From the NCBI RefSeq assembly GCF_900116005.1, contig NZ_FOYI01000009.1:1-64000 (forward strand): 64,000 bases of DNA. The letters run 5' to 3'. Numbering within the stretch: position 1 is the first letter of the stretch; every line of letters starts with the position of its first letter. Below the pieces are notes generated by a model. That model worked only from the letters and a program-made list of their open reading frames with translations, was not told where the DNA came from and ran no database searches. This DNA is from Poseidonocella sedimentorum (lineage in GTDB: Bacteria > Pseudomonadota > Alphaproteobacteria > Rhodobacterales > Rhodobacteraceae). Positions 8,894-16,695 of the stretch are shown here, piece after piece. A program made the position numbers and the translations under genes.

Positions 8894-10270
8894 TCAGCCG
8901 AAAACGCGGGTCAGGGCGCCGTCGATGGCGTCGGTGATCGCGTCGATATCATCGGCGGTCGCGATGAGGGCGGGCGCGAGGCAGAGCGTGTTGTTGAAGC
9001 CGGGGATCGCGCGGGCTGTCGCACCGATGATGACGCCCTGCGCCATGCAATCGGCGATCACGGCCTGCACCATCTTTTCGCCGGCCGGGGCGCGGCTTTC
9101 GCGGTCGGCGACCAGCTCGGCGCCGCAGAAAAGCCCGACGCCCCGGACATCGCCGATCGCCGCGTGGCGCTCTTCGAGCGCGCGCAGATTGTCCATCAGC
9201 CGCGCGCCCATCGTCTGGGTGTTCTCCAGCAGCCCCTCATCCTCGATGATGCGCATGTTCTCCAGCGCCGCCGCCGGCCCGGCGGTGCAGCCGCCAAAGG
9301 TCGAGATGTCGCGAAAGAGGCTCATCGGATCGCTGTCGTCCTTGAACCGGTCGAACACCTCCTCGGTCGTCACGAGGCAGGCAATCGCCGCATAGCCCGA
9401 GGCCACGCCCTTGGCCATCGTCACCATGTCGGGCTTGATGCCGTATTGCTGATAGCCGAACCACGTCCCCGTCCGGCCGACGCCGCAGACCACCTCGTCG
9501 AGATGCAGCAGGATGTCGTATTTGCGGCAGATCTCCTGCACCCGTTCCCAATAGCCGCGGGGCGGGGTGATGACGCCGCCGCCGGCGGTCACGGTCTCAA
9601 GGCAGAGCGCGCCGACCGTTTCGGGCCCTTCGCGCAGGATGACCTCCTCGATCGCATCGGCGGCGCGCTGGCCGTAGTCCTCCACATCCCACTGGGCGCG
9701 GTATTCGAGGCAGTGCGGAACCTGCACGAACCCCGGGGTGTAGGGGCCGTATTGGGCGTTGCGCTCGGGCTGGCCGCCGGCAGACATGGTCGCGATGGTC
9801 GAACCGTGGTAGTCGCGCTCGCGGAAGAGGATCTTGTGCTTCTTGCCGCCGTGATGCTTGTGGGCGATCTGCCGGACCATCTTGAAGGCTTTTTCGTTGG
9901 CCTCCGAGCCGGAGTTGACCGAATAGACCCGGGACATGCCCGGCATCTTCTCGATCAGCGTCTCGGCAAAGCGGGCGCCGGGGATCGAGCCCGCGCTCCC
10001 GGCGAAGAAGTTGAGGCGCGTGACCTGATCGCGGATCGCCTCGCCGATGCTCTCGCGCCCGTAGCCGACGTTGACCGTCCAGACCCCGCCAGAGACCGCA
10101 TCGAGATGCTCGCGGCCCGCCGCATCCCACAGGCGCATGCCCTTGCCCTCGACCATGACCCGCGGGTCGGTGGTCTCGAGCGGTTTGTGCTGGGTGAGGT
10201 GGTGCCAGACATGGGCGCGGTCGGCGTCGAGGACGGCCGAGAAATCATTGACGGGGGCGAGCTTGTTCAT
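8894..10270 (-). CDS. tpa: taurine:pyruvate aminotransferase
   Basis: A class III PLP aminotransferase of 458 residues that transfers the amino group of taurine to pyruvate, giving sulfoacetaldehyde and L-alanine. Features are the PLP phosphate-binding NSGSEANEKAFK (119-130), the DEVVCGVGRTG motif near 258-268 and the Schiff-base lysine K287 in VTMAKGVASGY. RDISTFGGCTAGPAAALEN is characteristic of Tpa proteins. The start ATG at 10270 has AAGGA upstream; a much longer in-frame opening reads back through the divergent promoter into tauA. It is flanked by tauR and divergent tauABC. Other omega-aminotransferases are possible in principle, but context and motif agree. Confidence 0.93.
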   Translation of the reverse strand: MNKLAPVNDFSAVLDADRAHVWHHLTQHKPLETTDPRVMVEGKGMRLWDAAGREHLDAVSGGVWTVNVGYGRESIGEAIRDQVTRLNFFAGSAGSIPGARFAETLIEKMPGMSRVYSVNSGSEANEKAFKMVRQIAHKHHGGKKHKILFRERDYHGSTIATMSAGGQPERNAQYGPYTPGFVQVPHCLEYRAQWDVEDYGQRAADAIEEVILREGPETVGALCLETVTAGGGVITPPRGYWERVQEICRKYDILLHLDEVVCGVGRTGTWFGYQQYGIKPDMVTMAKGVASGYAAIACLVTTEEVFDRFKDDSDPMSLFRDISTFGGCTAGPAAALENMRIIEDEGLLENTQTMGARLMDNLRALEERHAAIGDVRGVGLFCGAELVADRESRAPAGEKMVQAVIADCMAQGVIIGATARAIPGFNNTLCLAPALIATADDIDAITDAIDGALTRVFG

Positions 10271-10378
10271 GGTCCGAAATCCTTGGAGGCAGAGAGATGT
10301 GTGGAGGCGGCAACCACTGGCCGGGGGCCTCCCGGAGCGGCGTCTGGCCCAAGACTGTGCCCAAAAGCGCGCCAAGCG

Positions 10379-10410
10379 TAGGGCCAGAATGATCCTATGC
10401 ATAGCGCCAG
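10379..10410. promoter_or_regulatory. putative TauR direct-repeat site between tpa and tauA
   Basis: Two direct repeats, TAGGGCCAG (10379-10387) and TAGCGCCAG (10402-10410), lie 23 bases apart start to start. On the minus strand they read CTGGCGCTA and CTGGCCCTA, close to the CTGGACYTAA repeats I recall for Rhodobacter capsulatus TauR. They sit in the divergent tpa/tauA region, 108 bases before the tpa start. A related single sequence CTGGCCCAAG is at 10344-10353. The same paired arrangement recurs twice between safD and safE. Confidence 0.62.
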
Positions 10411-10543
10411 TTTTACATCGCCGTTGAGCGCTCGGGGCGCCGCGGCCTTGGTTGGGGCTGCGCATCGCGAGGACCGCGGGCCGGGGGCGAAGACCGCACC
10501 CGGGCGGCCAGCGATGAGACGACAGGACCAACAGGAGAGTTCC

Positions 10544-11530
10544 ATGAAGACCCTTGCCAAACTGATGACCGGCGCCGCCCTCGCGATGGGCGCGCAGAGC
10601 GCCGCCGCCGAAGACCTCACGGTCGGGTATTTCCTCGAATGGCCGATGCCGTTCCTCGCCGCCAAGGCCGACGGGTCCTATGACGAGGCGCTCGGCATGA
10701 GCGTCAAATGGGTGAGCTTCGAGACCGGCACGGCGATGTCTGCGGCCATGGCCTCGGGCGATGTGCAGATCTCGATAAGCCAGGGCGTGCCGCCCTTCGT
10801 CGTCGCGGCCTCCGCGGGCCAGGCGCTTGAGGTGATCGACGTGGCGGTCAGCTATTCCGAAAACGACAACTGCGTGGTCGCCGCCGCGCTGGAGATCGAC
10901 AAGGACAGCGCCGACGAGCTGGCCGGCAAGAAGGTCGCCGTGCCGATGGGCACCGCCGCGCATTACGGTTTCCTGCGGCAGATGGAGTATTTCGGCGTCG
11001 ATGTCGCCTCGCTCAGCATCGTTGACATGGCGCCCACCGATGGCGCCGCGGCGCTGGCGCAGGGCGCGGTCGATTTCGCCTGTGGCTATGGCGGGGGCCT
11101 GTCGCGGATGAAGGAGCACGGCAACGTGCTGCTGACCGGCGCGGAGAAGGAAGAGCTCGGGATTCTGGTCTTCGACGTGACCTCCGCCCCGGCGGATTTC
11201 GTGGCCGAAAATTCCGATGTGGTGTCTGATTTCCTCGCCGTGACGGCCGCCGTCAACGCCGAATGGAACGCGACCCACTCGCCTGAGATGCTCGCCAAGA
11301 TCGCCGCGGAATCGGGGATGTCGGTCGAGGCAGCAGAAGCCTCCATCGCCACCTTCACCTTCCCCTCGGTCGAGGCGCAGCTCTCTGAAAAATGGCTCGG
11401 CGGCAACGCCCAGAACTTCATGAAAGGCGTGGCCGATGTCTTCGTCGAGGCCGGCAGCATCGGCTCTGCGCTCGCCAGCTACGAAGATGCCGTCAACGCG
11501 GGCCCGCTCAGCGCGACCGTCGCCGACTAA
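10544..11530 (+). CDS. tauA: taurine ABC transporter, periplasmic binding protein
   Basis: A 328-residue periplasmic binding protein with a Sec signal peptide (MKTLAKLMTGAALAMGAQSA, cleavage probably near AAA-ED). The mature start DLTVGYFLEWPMPFLAAK is typical of TauA proteins. It captures taurine and delivers it to TauBC. The start at 10544 follows a strong AGGAGAG ribosome site; in-frame codons upstream have no such support. It is the first gene of tauABC and is transcribed away from tpa through the region that carries the TauR-like repeats. Confidence 0.93.
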   Translation: MKTLAKLMTGAALAMGAQSAAAEDLTVGYFLEWPMPFLAAKADGSYDEALGMSVKWVSFETGTAMSAAMASGDVQISISQGVPPFVVAASAGQALEVIDVAVSYSENDNCVVAAALEIDKDSADELAGKKVAVPMGTAAHYGFLRQMEYFGVDVASLSIVDMAPTDGAAALAQGAVDFACGYGGGLSRMKEHGNVLLTGAEKEELGILVFDVTSAPADFVAENSDVVSDFLAVTAAVNAEWNATHSPEMLAKIAAESGMSVEAAEASIATFTFPSVEAQLSEKWLGGNAQNFMKGVADVFVEAGSIGSALASYEDAVNAGPLSATVAD

Positions 11531-11612
11531 CCGCAGGCACCGGACCCCGGGGCGCGGCAAACGCGCCCGCCCCGGACCCCGGCACCCCAAAAAAATCGAG
11601 GAGAGTTGCCAG

Positions 11613-12413
11613 ATGGCATTCCTGAGCATCGATAATCTGTCCATGCGGTTCGACCTGCCGAAAGGGGGGCACGTCCAGGCCCTTCAGGATGTCTCACTGG
11701 AGATCGGCAAGGGCGAATTGCTCTCCGTCCTTGGCCCCTCGGGCTGCGGCAAATCCACCCTGCTGAACATTCTCGCCGGCTTCCTCGCCCAGACATCGGG
11801 CACGGTGTCGCTGGAGGGCAACCCCGTGCGCGGCCCCGGGCCGGAGCGCGGCATGGTCTTCCAGCAAGGCGCGCTGTTCGAGTGGATGACCGTGCGGCGC
11901 AACGTGGAATTCGGGCCCCGGATGAAGGGCATGGCCGAGACGGAGCGCAACACCATCGTGGAGAACCTGCTCGACGAGGTCGGCTTGCATTCCTTCAAGG
12001 ACAAGGCGGTTTACGAGCTCTCGGGCGGGATGCAACAGCGCGTCGCGCTGGCGCGGTGCCTTGCCAATGATCCCGATGTGATCCTGATGGACGAGCCCTT
12101 GGGCGCGCTCGATGCGCTCACCCGCGAGAAGATGCAGGGGCTTGTGTTGAACCTGTGGAAGAAGACCGGCAAGACCATCATCCTCATCACCCACTCGGTC
12201 GATGAGGCGCTGCTGCTGGGCGAACGGCTTCTTGTCATGGCCCCGCGCCCGGGCCGGATTCATCGCGAATACCGGCTGCCCTTCGCCGAGCGCGCGGTGG
12301 GCGCCGATCTGCGCACCGTCAAGGACGACCCCGCTTTTGGCCAGACCAAGGCCGAAATCCTCGGGATGATCTGGGAAATGGAAGAGCAAATCATGAGCGG
12401 AGCGGAAGCATGA
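11613..12413 (+). CDS. tauB: taurine ABC transporter, ATP-binding protein
   Basis: A 266-residue ABC ATPase that powers the taurine importer. It shows Walker A GPSGCGKST, the Q-loop FQQGALFEWMTV, the signature LSGGMQQRVALARCLA, Walker B VILMDEPLGALD and the switch histidine in LITHSVDEA. These features place it in the nitrate/sulfonate/taurine ATPase class. A ribosome site GAGGAGAG precedes ATG 11613. Its stop overlaps the tauC start (ATGA), indicating translational coupling. Confidence 0.94.
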   Translation: MAFLSIDNLSMRFDLPKGGHVQALQDVSLEIGKGELLSVLGPSGCGKSTLLNILAGFLAQTSGTVSLEGNPVRGPGPERGMVFQQGALFEWMTVRRNVEFGPRMKGMAETERNTIVENLLDEVGLHSFKDKAVYELSGGMQQRVALARCLANDPDVILMDEPLGALDALTREKMQGLVLNLWKKTGKTIILITHSVDEALLLGERLLVMAPRPGRIHREYRLPFAERAVGADLRTVKDDPAFGQTKAEILGMIWEMEEQIMSGAEA

Positions 12414-13672
12414 CCGGTTTGATAATCCTCCTCGTCTATCTCGCGCTGTTTTTCGGCGCGGCGGCTGTTGTCGTGCTGATCCGCCGGTCGGTGGGCGGGA
12501 TGACCGATTTCCGCTCGCTCAAGACGGTGACCTTCGGCGATGAAAGCGCGGTGGTCTCGGATCGCTTCGCCTCGGTGATCTCGATCGTCGTGGTGTTTCT
12601 GGTCTGGGGCGCCTTCACCGGCTCCAAGCTCGTGCCGATTCACGTCCCCGGCCCGTTCATCGGCGCGACCGCCTTCGACTACGTGGTCCGGGCGCCGGAC
12701 GGGGCAGAGGCACGCGCCACGGTCAACATCACTGTCCATGAACTGGGCGCCGAGGTGGAAGACCCCGCGCCGGGTGTGGCGGAGGGCTTTGCCAGTGGTG
12801 ACAGCGCCAGCGTCGCGGCCTGGCGCTCGGTACTGATCCCGGCGCAGCGCAACGACGGCGAGGGCGCGGCGATTGTTTCGGTCGCGGGCCAGCCCATCGC
12901 GCCGGGCGCGACCGTGCAAGTGCCCGATGGGGCCGTGACCATGACGTCCAAGGGCTCGCTCAACTTCACGCCTGACAAAGGCCTGCAGATGGAAGCCATC
13001 TGGATGCCGCCGCCAGAGGCCGTGGTCGCGCGGCTGATCGAGATCGCCCGCGGCGGCTACCAGAACGTGGGGCTGCTGGAGCATGTCGGCTGGTCGCTCT
13101 GGCGGGTGCTGGCGGGCTTCGTGCTCGGCTCGCTCATCGGCATCCCACTGGGCTACGCGATGGGGCTCTCGGGCTGGGCCCGCGGCTGGTTCGATCCGAT
13201 CGTGGAGTTCATGCGGCCCGTGCCGCCGCTCGCGCTCATCCCGCTGGTGATCATCTGGTTCGGCATCGGCGAGCAGGGCAAGATCGTGCTGCTCTTCCTC
13301 GCGGCGCTCTGGGTGATGATCATCGCCGCGCGGGCCGGGGTCTCCGGCGTCAACATCACCAAGGTCCACGCCGCATATTCGCTTGGCGCGTCGCGGTGGC
13401 AGATGCTGCGCCATGTGATCGTGCCCAATTCGCTGCCCGAGATTTTCACCGGTGCGCGCGTGGCGATGGGCGTCTGCTGGGGCACGGTGGTCGCCGCCGA
13501 ACTGGTCGCCGCCGAGAAAGGCGCGGGCAAGATGATCGTCGCCGCCTCCAAGTTCCAGGCCACCGACATCGTCATCATGGGCATCGTCCTCATCGGCCTC
13601 ATCGGCTTCGGGATCGACATCCTGATGCGCAAGGCCGAAGGCTGGCTGGTGCCGTGGAAAGGCAAGTCCTGA
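12410..13672 (+). CDS. tauC: taurine ABC transporter permease with large extracytoplasmic insert
   Basis: A 420-residue membrane permease, much longer than the approximately 275 residues of Escherichia coli TauC. The C-terminal half (from about residue 210) is an ordinary binding-protein-dependent permease domain with the EAA-type loop AAYSLGASRWQMLRHVIVPN. The N-terminal part has two transmembrane helices (about 3-24 and 55-72) and then a roughly 120-residue soluble stretch rich in beta-type sequence before the permease core; its role is unknown. I believe other Rhodobacteraceae TauC proteins share the extension. It ends the tauABC operon, and a strong hairpin follows. Confidence 0.92.
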   Translation: MTGLIILLVYLALFFGAAAVVVLIRRSVGGMTDFRSLKTVTFGDESAVVSDRFASVISIVVVFLVWGAFTGSKLVPIHVPGPFIGATAFDYVVRAPDGAEARATVNITVHELGAEVEDPAPGVAEGFASGDSASVAAWRSVLIPAQRNDGEGAAIVSVAGQPIAPGATVQVPDGAVTMTSKGSLNFTPDKGLQMEAIWMPPPEAVVARLIEIARGGYQNVGLLEHVGWSLWRVLAGFVLGSLIGIPLGYAMGLSGWARGWFDPIVEFMRPVPPLALIPLVIIWFGIGEQGKIVLLFLAALWVMIIAARAGVSGVNITKVHAAYSLGASRWQMLRHVIVPNSLPEIFTGARVAMGVCWGTVVAAELVAAEKGAGKMIVAASKFQATDIVIMGIVLIGLIGFGIDILMRKAEGWLVPWKGKS

Positions 13673-13702
13673 TCCGCGCGATCGGGCCGGCCGGGCAAAG
13701 AG

Positions 13703-13732
13703 AAACGCCCCCTTCGCAGGAAGGGGGCGTTT
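13703..13732. terminator. bidirectional intrinsic terminator between tauC and safD
   Basis: A 12-bp perfect stem, AAACGCCCCCTT (13703-13714) and AAGGGGGCGTTT (13721-13732), with loop CGCAGG and a T-run on one side and matching A/T on the other. It lies between the convergent tauC and safD ends and can stop transcription from both. Confidence 0.88.
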
Positions 13733-13783
13733 TGCTGTCTGGCCCCGGCGCCAGGCGCGCGCGGGGCCGGGGGCACCGTCGCC

Positions 13784-15274
13784 TCAGTCGAAGCTCATCA
13801 CGATGGTCTTGGAGCGGGTGAAATGCTCGACCATTGCCTCCAGCGAGGCCTCCTTGCCCTGACCCGAGCGGCCGAAGCCGCCGTAGGAGACGTTGGGCTG
13901 GATCGTGAGGTTCTGGTTGACCTGAACGTAGCCGGCGTTGAGCCGCGCGGTGCTGTCGAGCGCGGTCGAGAGGCTCTGGGTCCAGACCGAAGCGGCGAGG
14001 CCGTAATGCGTCGAGTTCGCCTGCGCGATGACCGTCTCGTAATCGCTCCAGCGCTGGATCACCGCGACGGGGCCGAAGATCTCCTCCATGACGCAGGGGT
14101 GATCATCGGGCAGGCCCTGCAGGAGCGTCGGCTGCAGGAAGAGATCCGGGCGCAGGTGGGCGTCCTGCGGAAGGTCTCCGAAGCGGGTGACCGTCGCGCC
14201 GGGGGTCTCTTCGGCAAGCGCGATGTAGCGGTTGATCGTGGCCACCTGGCGCGCGTTGATCACGGTGCCGACATCCGTCGCCTCATCGAGCGGATCGCCG
14301 ATCCGCAACCCGTTCAGCGCGGCGCCAAGCTTCTCCATGAACGCATCATGCAGGCTGTCGTGGAGGTAGATGCGGCTCGCGGCGGTGCAACTCTGGCCCT
14401 GGCGGGTGAATCGCATCCCCGAGATCGCCCCGGCCACGGCCTTGTCGAGATCGGCATCGGCGCAGACGATCATCGGCGACTTGCCCCCCAGCTCCAGCGA
14501 GACCGGGATGATCCGCTCCGCGCCGATCCGGTTGATCGTCTCGCCCACGGCTTCGGAGCCGGTGAAGCTGATCTTGGCCACATCGGGGTTGCGCGTGAGC
14601 GCGTCGCCGCAGATCGTGCCGGTCCCGTTGATCACGTTGAGCACCCCGGCGGGCAGGTGGCGCATCATCAGATCGGCCATGAGGAAGGTCGCGAAAGGGG
14701 CCTCTTCGGAGGCCTTGACCACCACGGAGTTGCCCGCCACCAGCGCCGGCCCGACCTTGAGCGCAAAGAGCACCAGGGGCACGTTCCACGGCACGATCGC
14801 GGCCACGACGCCGAGCGGCTCGCGCGTGGTCATGGTCAGCATGCGCGGGTTGTAGGGGACGGTCTGGCCTTTGAGTTCCGAGCCGAGATTGCCGTAGAAC
14901 TCGACGATATCGGCAGCGACGGAGACCTCGCCGCGGCATTCGGTGCGGATCGCCTTGCCGGTCTCGCGGGCGAGGACCTGGGCGATGATCTCGGCCTCGG
15001 CGGCCACGGCGCGGGCCGCGGCGGCGACCTGTTTGCCGCGCTCGCGGGCGGGGATCCGGGCCCAGCCGATCTGAGCCGCCTTGGCGGCAGCGACGGCCGC
15101 GTCGGTCTCGGCGGCGTCGCTCGCGGCGGCATGGCCGATCACCGCGCCGGTCGCGGGGTTGATCACGTCAAGCTGCGCCGCCGTCTGGCACTGCGCGCCA
15201 TTGACGAGGTTGACGCCGCCGAATTCGGAAAAGACGTCTTCGGGTGTGAGGAAATCGGAGTGGTGGAATGTCAT
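13784..15274 (-). CDS. safD: NAD(P)-dependent aldehyde dehydrogenase, probable sulfoacetaldehyde dehydrogenase (SafD-like)
   Basis: A 496-residue aldehyde dehydrogenase with a complete active site: VPWNVP (Asn164), ELGGKSP (Glu261) and GQSCTAASR (Cys296). By itself this could be betaine-aldehyde, succinate-semialdehyde or another aldehyde dehydrogenase. The specific call is contextual: it sits beside tauABC, is divergent from a TauE/SafE-family exporter, and has upstream repeats matching those at tpa/tauA. In Neptuniibacter caesariensis SafD oxidises sulfoacetaldehyde, the Tpa product, to sulfoacetate, which SafE exports. xsc and pta, the usual alternative route, are not present here. Confidence 0.75.
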   Translation of the reverse strand: MTFHHSDFLTPEDVFSEFGGVNLVNGAQCQTAAQLDVINPATGAVIGHAAASDAAETDAAVAAAKAAQIGWARIPARERGKQVAAAARAVAAEAEIIAQVLARETGKAIRTECRGEVSVAADIVEFYGNLGSELKGQTVPYNPRMLTMTTREPLGVVAAIVPWNVPLVLFALKVGPALVAGNSVVVKASEEAPFATFLMADLMMRHLPAGVLNVINGTGTICGDALTRNPDVAKISFTGSEAVGETINRIGAERIIPVSLELGGKSPMIVCADADLDKAVAGAISGMRFTRQGQSCTAASRIYLHDSLHDAFMEKLGAALNGLRIGDPLDEATDVGTVINARQVATINRYIALAEETPGATVTRFGDLPQDAHLRPDLFLQPTLLQGLPDDHPCVMEEIFGPVAVIQRWSDYETVIAQANSTHYGLAASVWTQSLSTALDSTARLNAGYVQVNQNLTIQPNVSYGGFGRSGQGKEASLEAMVEHFTRSKTIVMSFD

Positions 15275-15337
15275 CGGGAGGGTCTTTCAAAGCTGGAGGA
15301 AGCTCCTTTCCTATAGGCCTCTCGCGCCCCGCCTGCG

Positions 15338-15368
15338 TAGGGCCAGATGAGACCTTGATTAGAGCCAG
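15338..15368. promoter_or_regulatory. putative TauR direct-repeat site facing safD
   Basis: Direct repeats TAGGGCCAG (15338-15346) and TAGAGCCAG (15360-15368) are 22 bases apart and read CTGGCTCTA and CTGGCCCTA in the direction of safD. The inner edge lies 63 bases before the safD start. Sequence and spacing match the pair upstream of tpa. Confidence 0.65.
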
Positions 15369-15449
15369 TTGCGCGGGCGCTCCCGCCCCTCGGCCAGAAC
15401 GTCAAAGCGCTTGGGAAAACGCACCCAAGGCGCGGTGCGCGCCGCGTCA

Positions 15450-15481
15450 CTGGCCCTATCGAACCGGCCACTCTGGATCTA
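15450..15481. promoter_or_regulatory. putative TauR direct-repeat site facing safE
   Basis: Direct repeats CTGGCCCTA (15450-15458) and CTGGATCTA (15473-15481) are 23 bases apart and point towards safE, ending 64 bases before its start. This mirrors the safD-facing pair in distance and orientation, as expected for divergent promoters activated by the same protein. Confidence 0.65.
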
Positions 15482-15545
15482 TCGCCGGACCCGCGCCGGG
15501 CGTAGGCCACGGGGTATCGCCACCGCTCGCGGAGCCCTCCTCGCC

Positions 15546-16286
15546 ATGCTCACCTCACCGACCTTTCTGGCGGTCACGGCCGTCTTCTTCGCGGCCTTCC
15601 TGCGTGGCATGGCGGGGTTCGGCTTTGCGCTCGCGGCGGTGCCGATCATCTCGCTGGTGCTGCCGCCGGCCGAGGCGGTGGCGATGGGCGTCCTGTTGCA
15701 GATCGTGGTCGGCTTCGGCGATCTGCGGACCCATCGCGGCCAGATCGACGCGCCGTCTCTGACCCGCTTGACCCTCGGCTCGCTCGTCGGCACGCCGGTG
15801 GGCCTCGTTGCGCTCACCGCGCTGAGCCCCGATGCAGCCCGAATCCTGATCGCCGCGGCGATCCTCGTGGGGCTGGCGCTGATCGCGCGCAAGGCACCGC
15901 CCGAGCCCCGGCCGCACAACGCGCTCGCGCTCGTCGCGGGGGTGGCCTCGGGCGCATTCTCGGGGCTCGCGGCGATTCCCGGCCCGCCCGCCGTCGCCTA
16001 TTATCTCGGCACGGGCATCGATGCGGTGCGCACGCGCGCCTCGCTCCTGATTTTCTTCTTCATCGTCTCCGTGCTGGCCACGCCGGGCCTCATCCTTGCC
16101 GGGGCGATCAACGGCCGGACGCTGTGGCTGAGCCTGGTGTCGATTCCGGCGCTCTTCGCGGGCACCTGGCTCGGGACCGAGGCCTTCGCGCGGCTCGATC
16201 ACGGCCAGTATCGCCGCGTGGCGATCATCGTCATGGCGCTCTCGGCCGTTCTGGCGGGCTGGCGCGGGGTATCGGCATATGTTTGA
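15546..16286 (+). CDS. safE: TauE/SafE-family anion exporter, probable sulfoacetate exporter
   Basis: A 246-residue integral membrane protein of the TauE/SafE (sulfite exporter) family with about 8 hydrophobic helices. It has the glycine-rich motif [16 protein letters not shown] near the N-terminus and its partner repeat [18 protein letters not shown] in the second half, the usual internal duplication. ATG 15546 begins a normal first helix; the upstream in-frame region is arginine-rich, reads through the operator repeats and is rejected. Family members export sulfite or sulfoacetate. With Tpa and a SafD-like enzyme beside it and no sulfite-releasing Xsc, sulfoacetate is the favoured substrate. 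Confidence 0.82.
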   Translation: MLTSPTFLAVTAVFFAAFLRGMAGFGFALAAVPIISLVLPPAEAVAMGVLLQIVVGFGDLRTHRGQIDAPSLTRLTLGSLVGTPVGLVALTALSPDAARILIAAAILVGLALIARKAPPEPRPHNALALVAGVASGAFSGLAAIPGPPAVAYYLGTGIDAVRTRASLLIFFFIVSVLATPGLILAGAINGRTLWLSLVSIPALFAGTWLGTEAFARLDHGQYRRVAIIVMALSAVLAGWRGVSAYV

Positions 16287-16330
16287 CTTGGATTGGGGGC
16301 CGAGGGCCCCGCAACACGAAAGGCTTCGAG

Positions 16331-16669
16331 ATGATCGAACGGATTGAGACCGGCACGCGGATGAGCAAGATCGTCAAACACAACGGCGTTGCCTATCTCT
16401 GCGGGCAGGTGGGCGAAGGCGCCACGGTGGCCGAGCAGACGCGCGATTGCCTCTCGCGGGTGGATGCGCTTTTGCAAAAGGCGGGCTCGTCGCGCGCCCA
16501 GATGCTTCAGGCGATCATCTGGCTGGCGGACATGTCCGATTTCGCCGAGATGAACGCGGTCTGGGATGCCTGGGTCCCCGAAGGGGCGGCACCCGCGCGG
16601 GCCTGCGGCGAGGCGAAGCTGGCGCGCGATGTGCTCAAGGTCGAGATCATCGTCACGGCCGCCTGCTGA
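16331..16669 (+). CDS. Rid-family (YjgF/YER057c/UK114) enamine/imine deaminase
   Basis: A 112-residue Rid-superfamily protein, of the length and sequence of the YjgH-like branch rather than classical RidA. The motifs [17 protein letters not shown] and [19 protein letters not shown] include the conserved arginine of the trimer-interface active site. Rid proteins hydrolyse reactive imines to keto acids and ammonia. It starts 44 bases after safE and 26 bases before a DadA-type gene, so the three are probably co-transcribed. Hydrolysis of 2-iminopropionate made by the oxidase is a reasonable but untested role. Confidence 0.85.
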   Translation: MIERIETGTRMSKIVKHNGVAYLCGQVGEGATVAEQTRDCLSRVDALLQKAGSSRAQMLQAIIWLADMSDFAEMNAVWDAWVPEGAAPARACGEAKLARDVLKVEIIVTAAC

Positions 16670-16695
16670 CCGGCGCAACGAGAAGGAGTTGAGCG

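Noticed and set aside
13784-15274. Betaine aldehyde dehydrogenase as the identity of the aldehyde dehydrogenase
   Set aside because: General sequence would allow it, but there is no choline dehydrogenase or BetI nearby, and TauR-like repeats and the exporter point to taurine metabolism.
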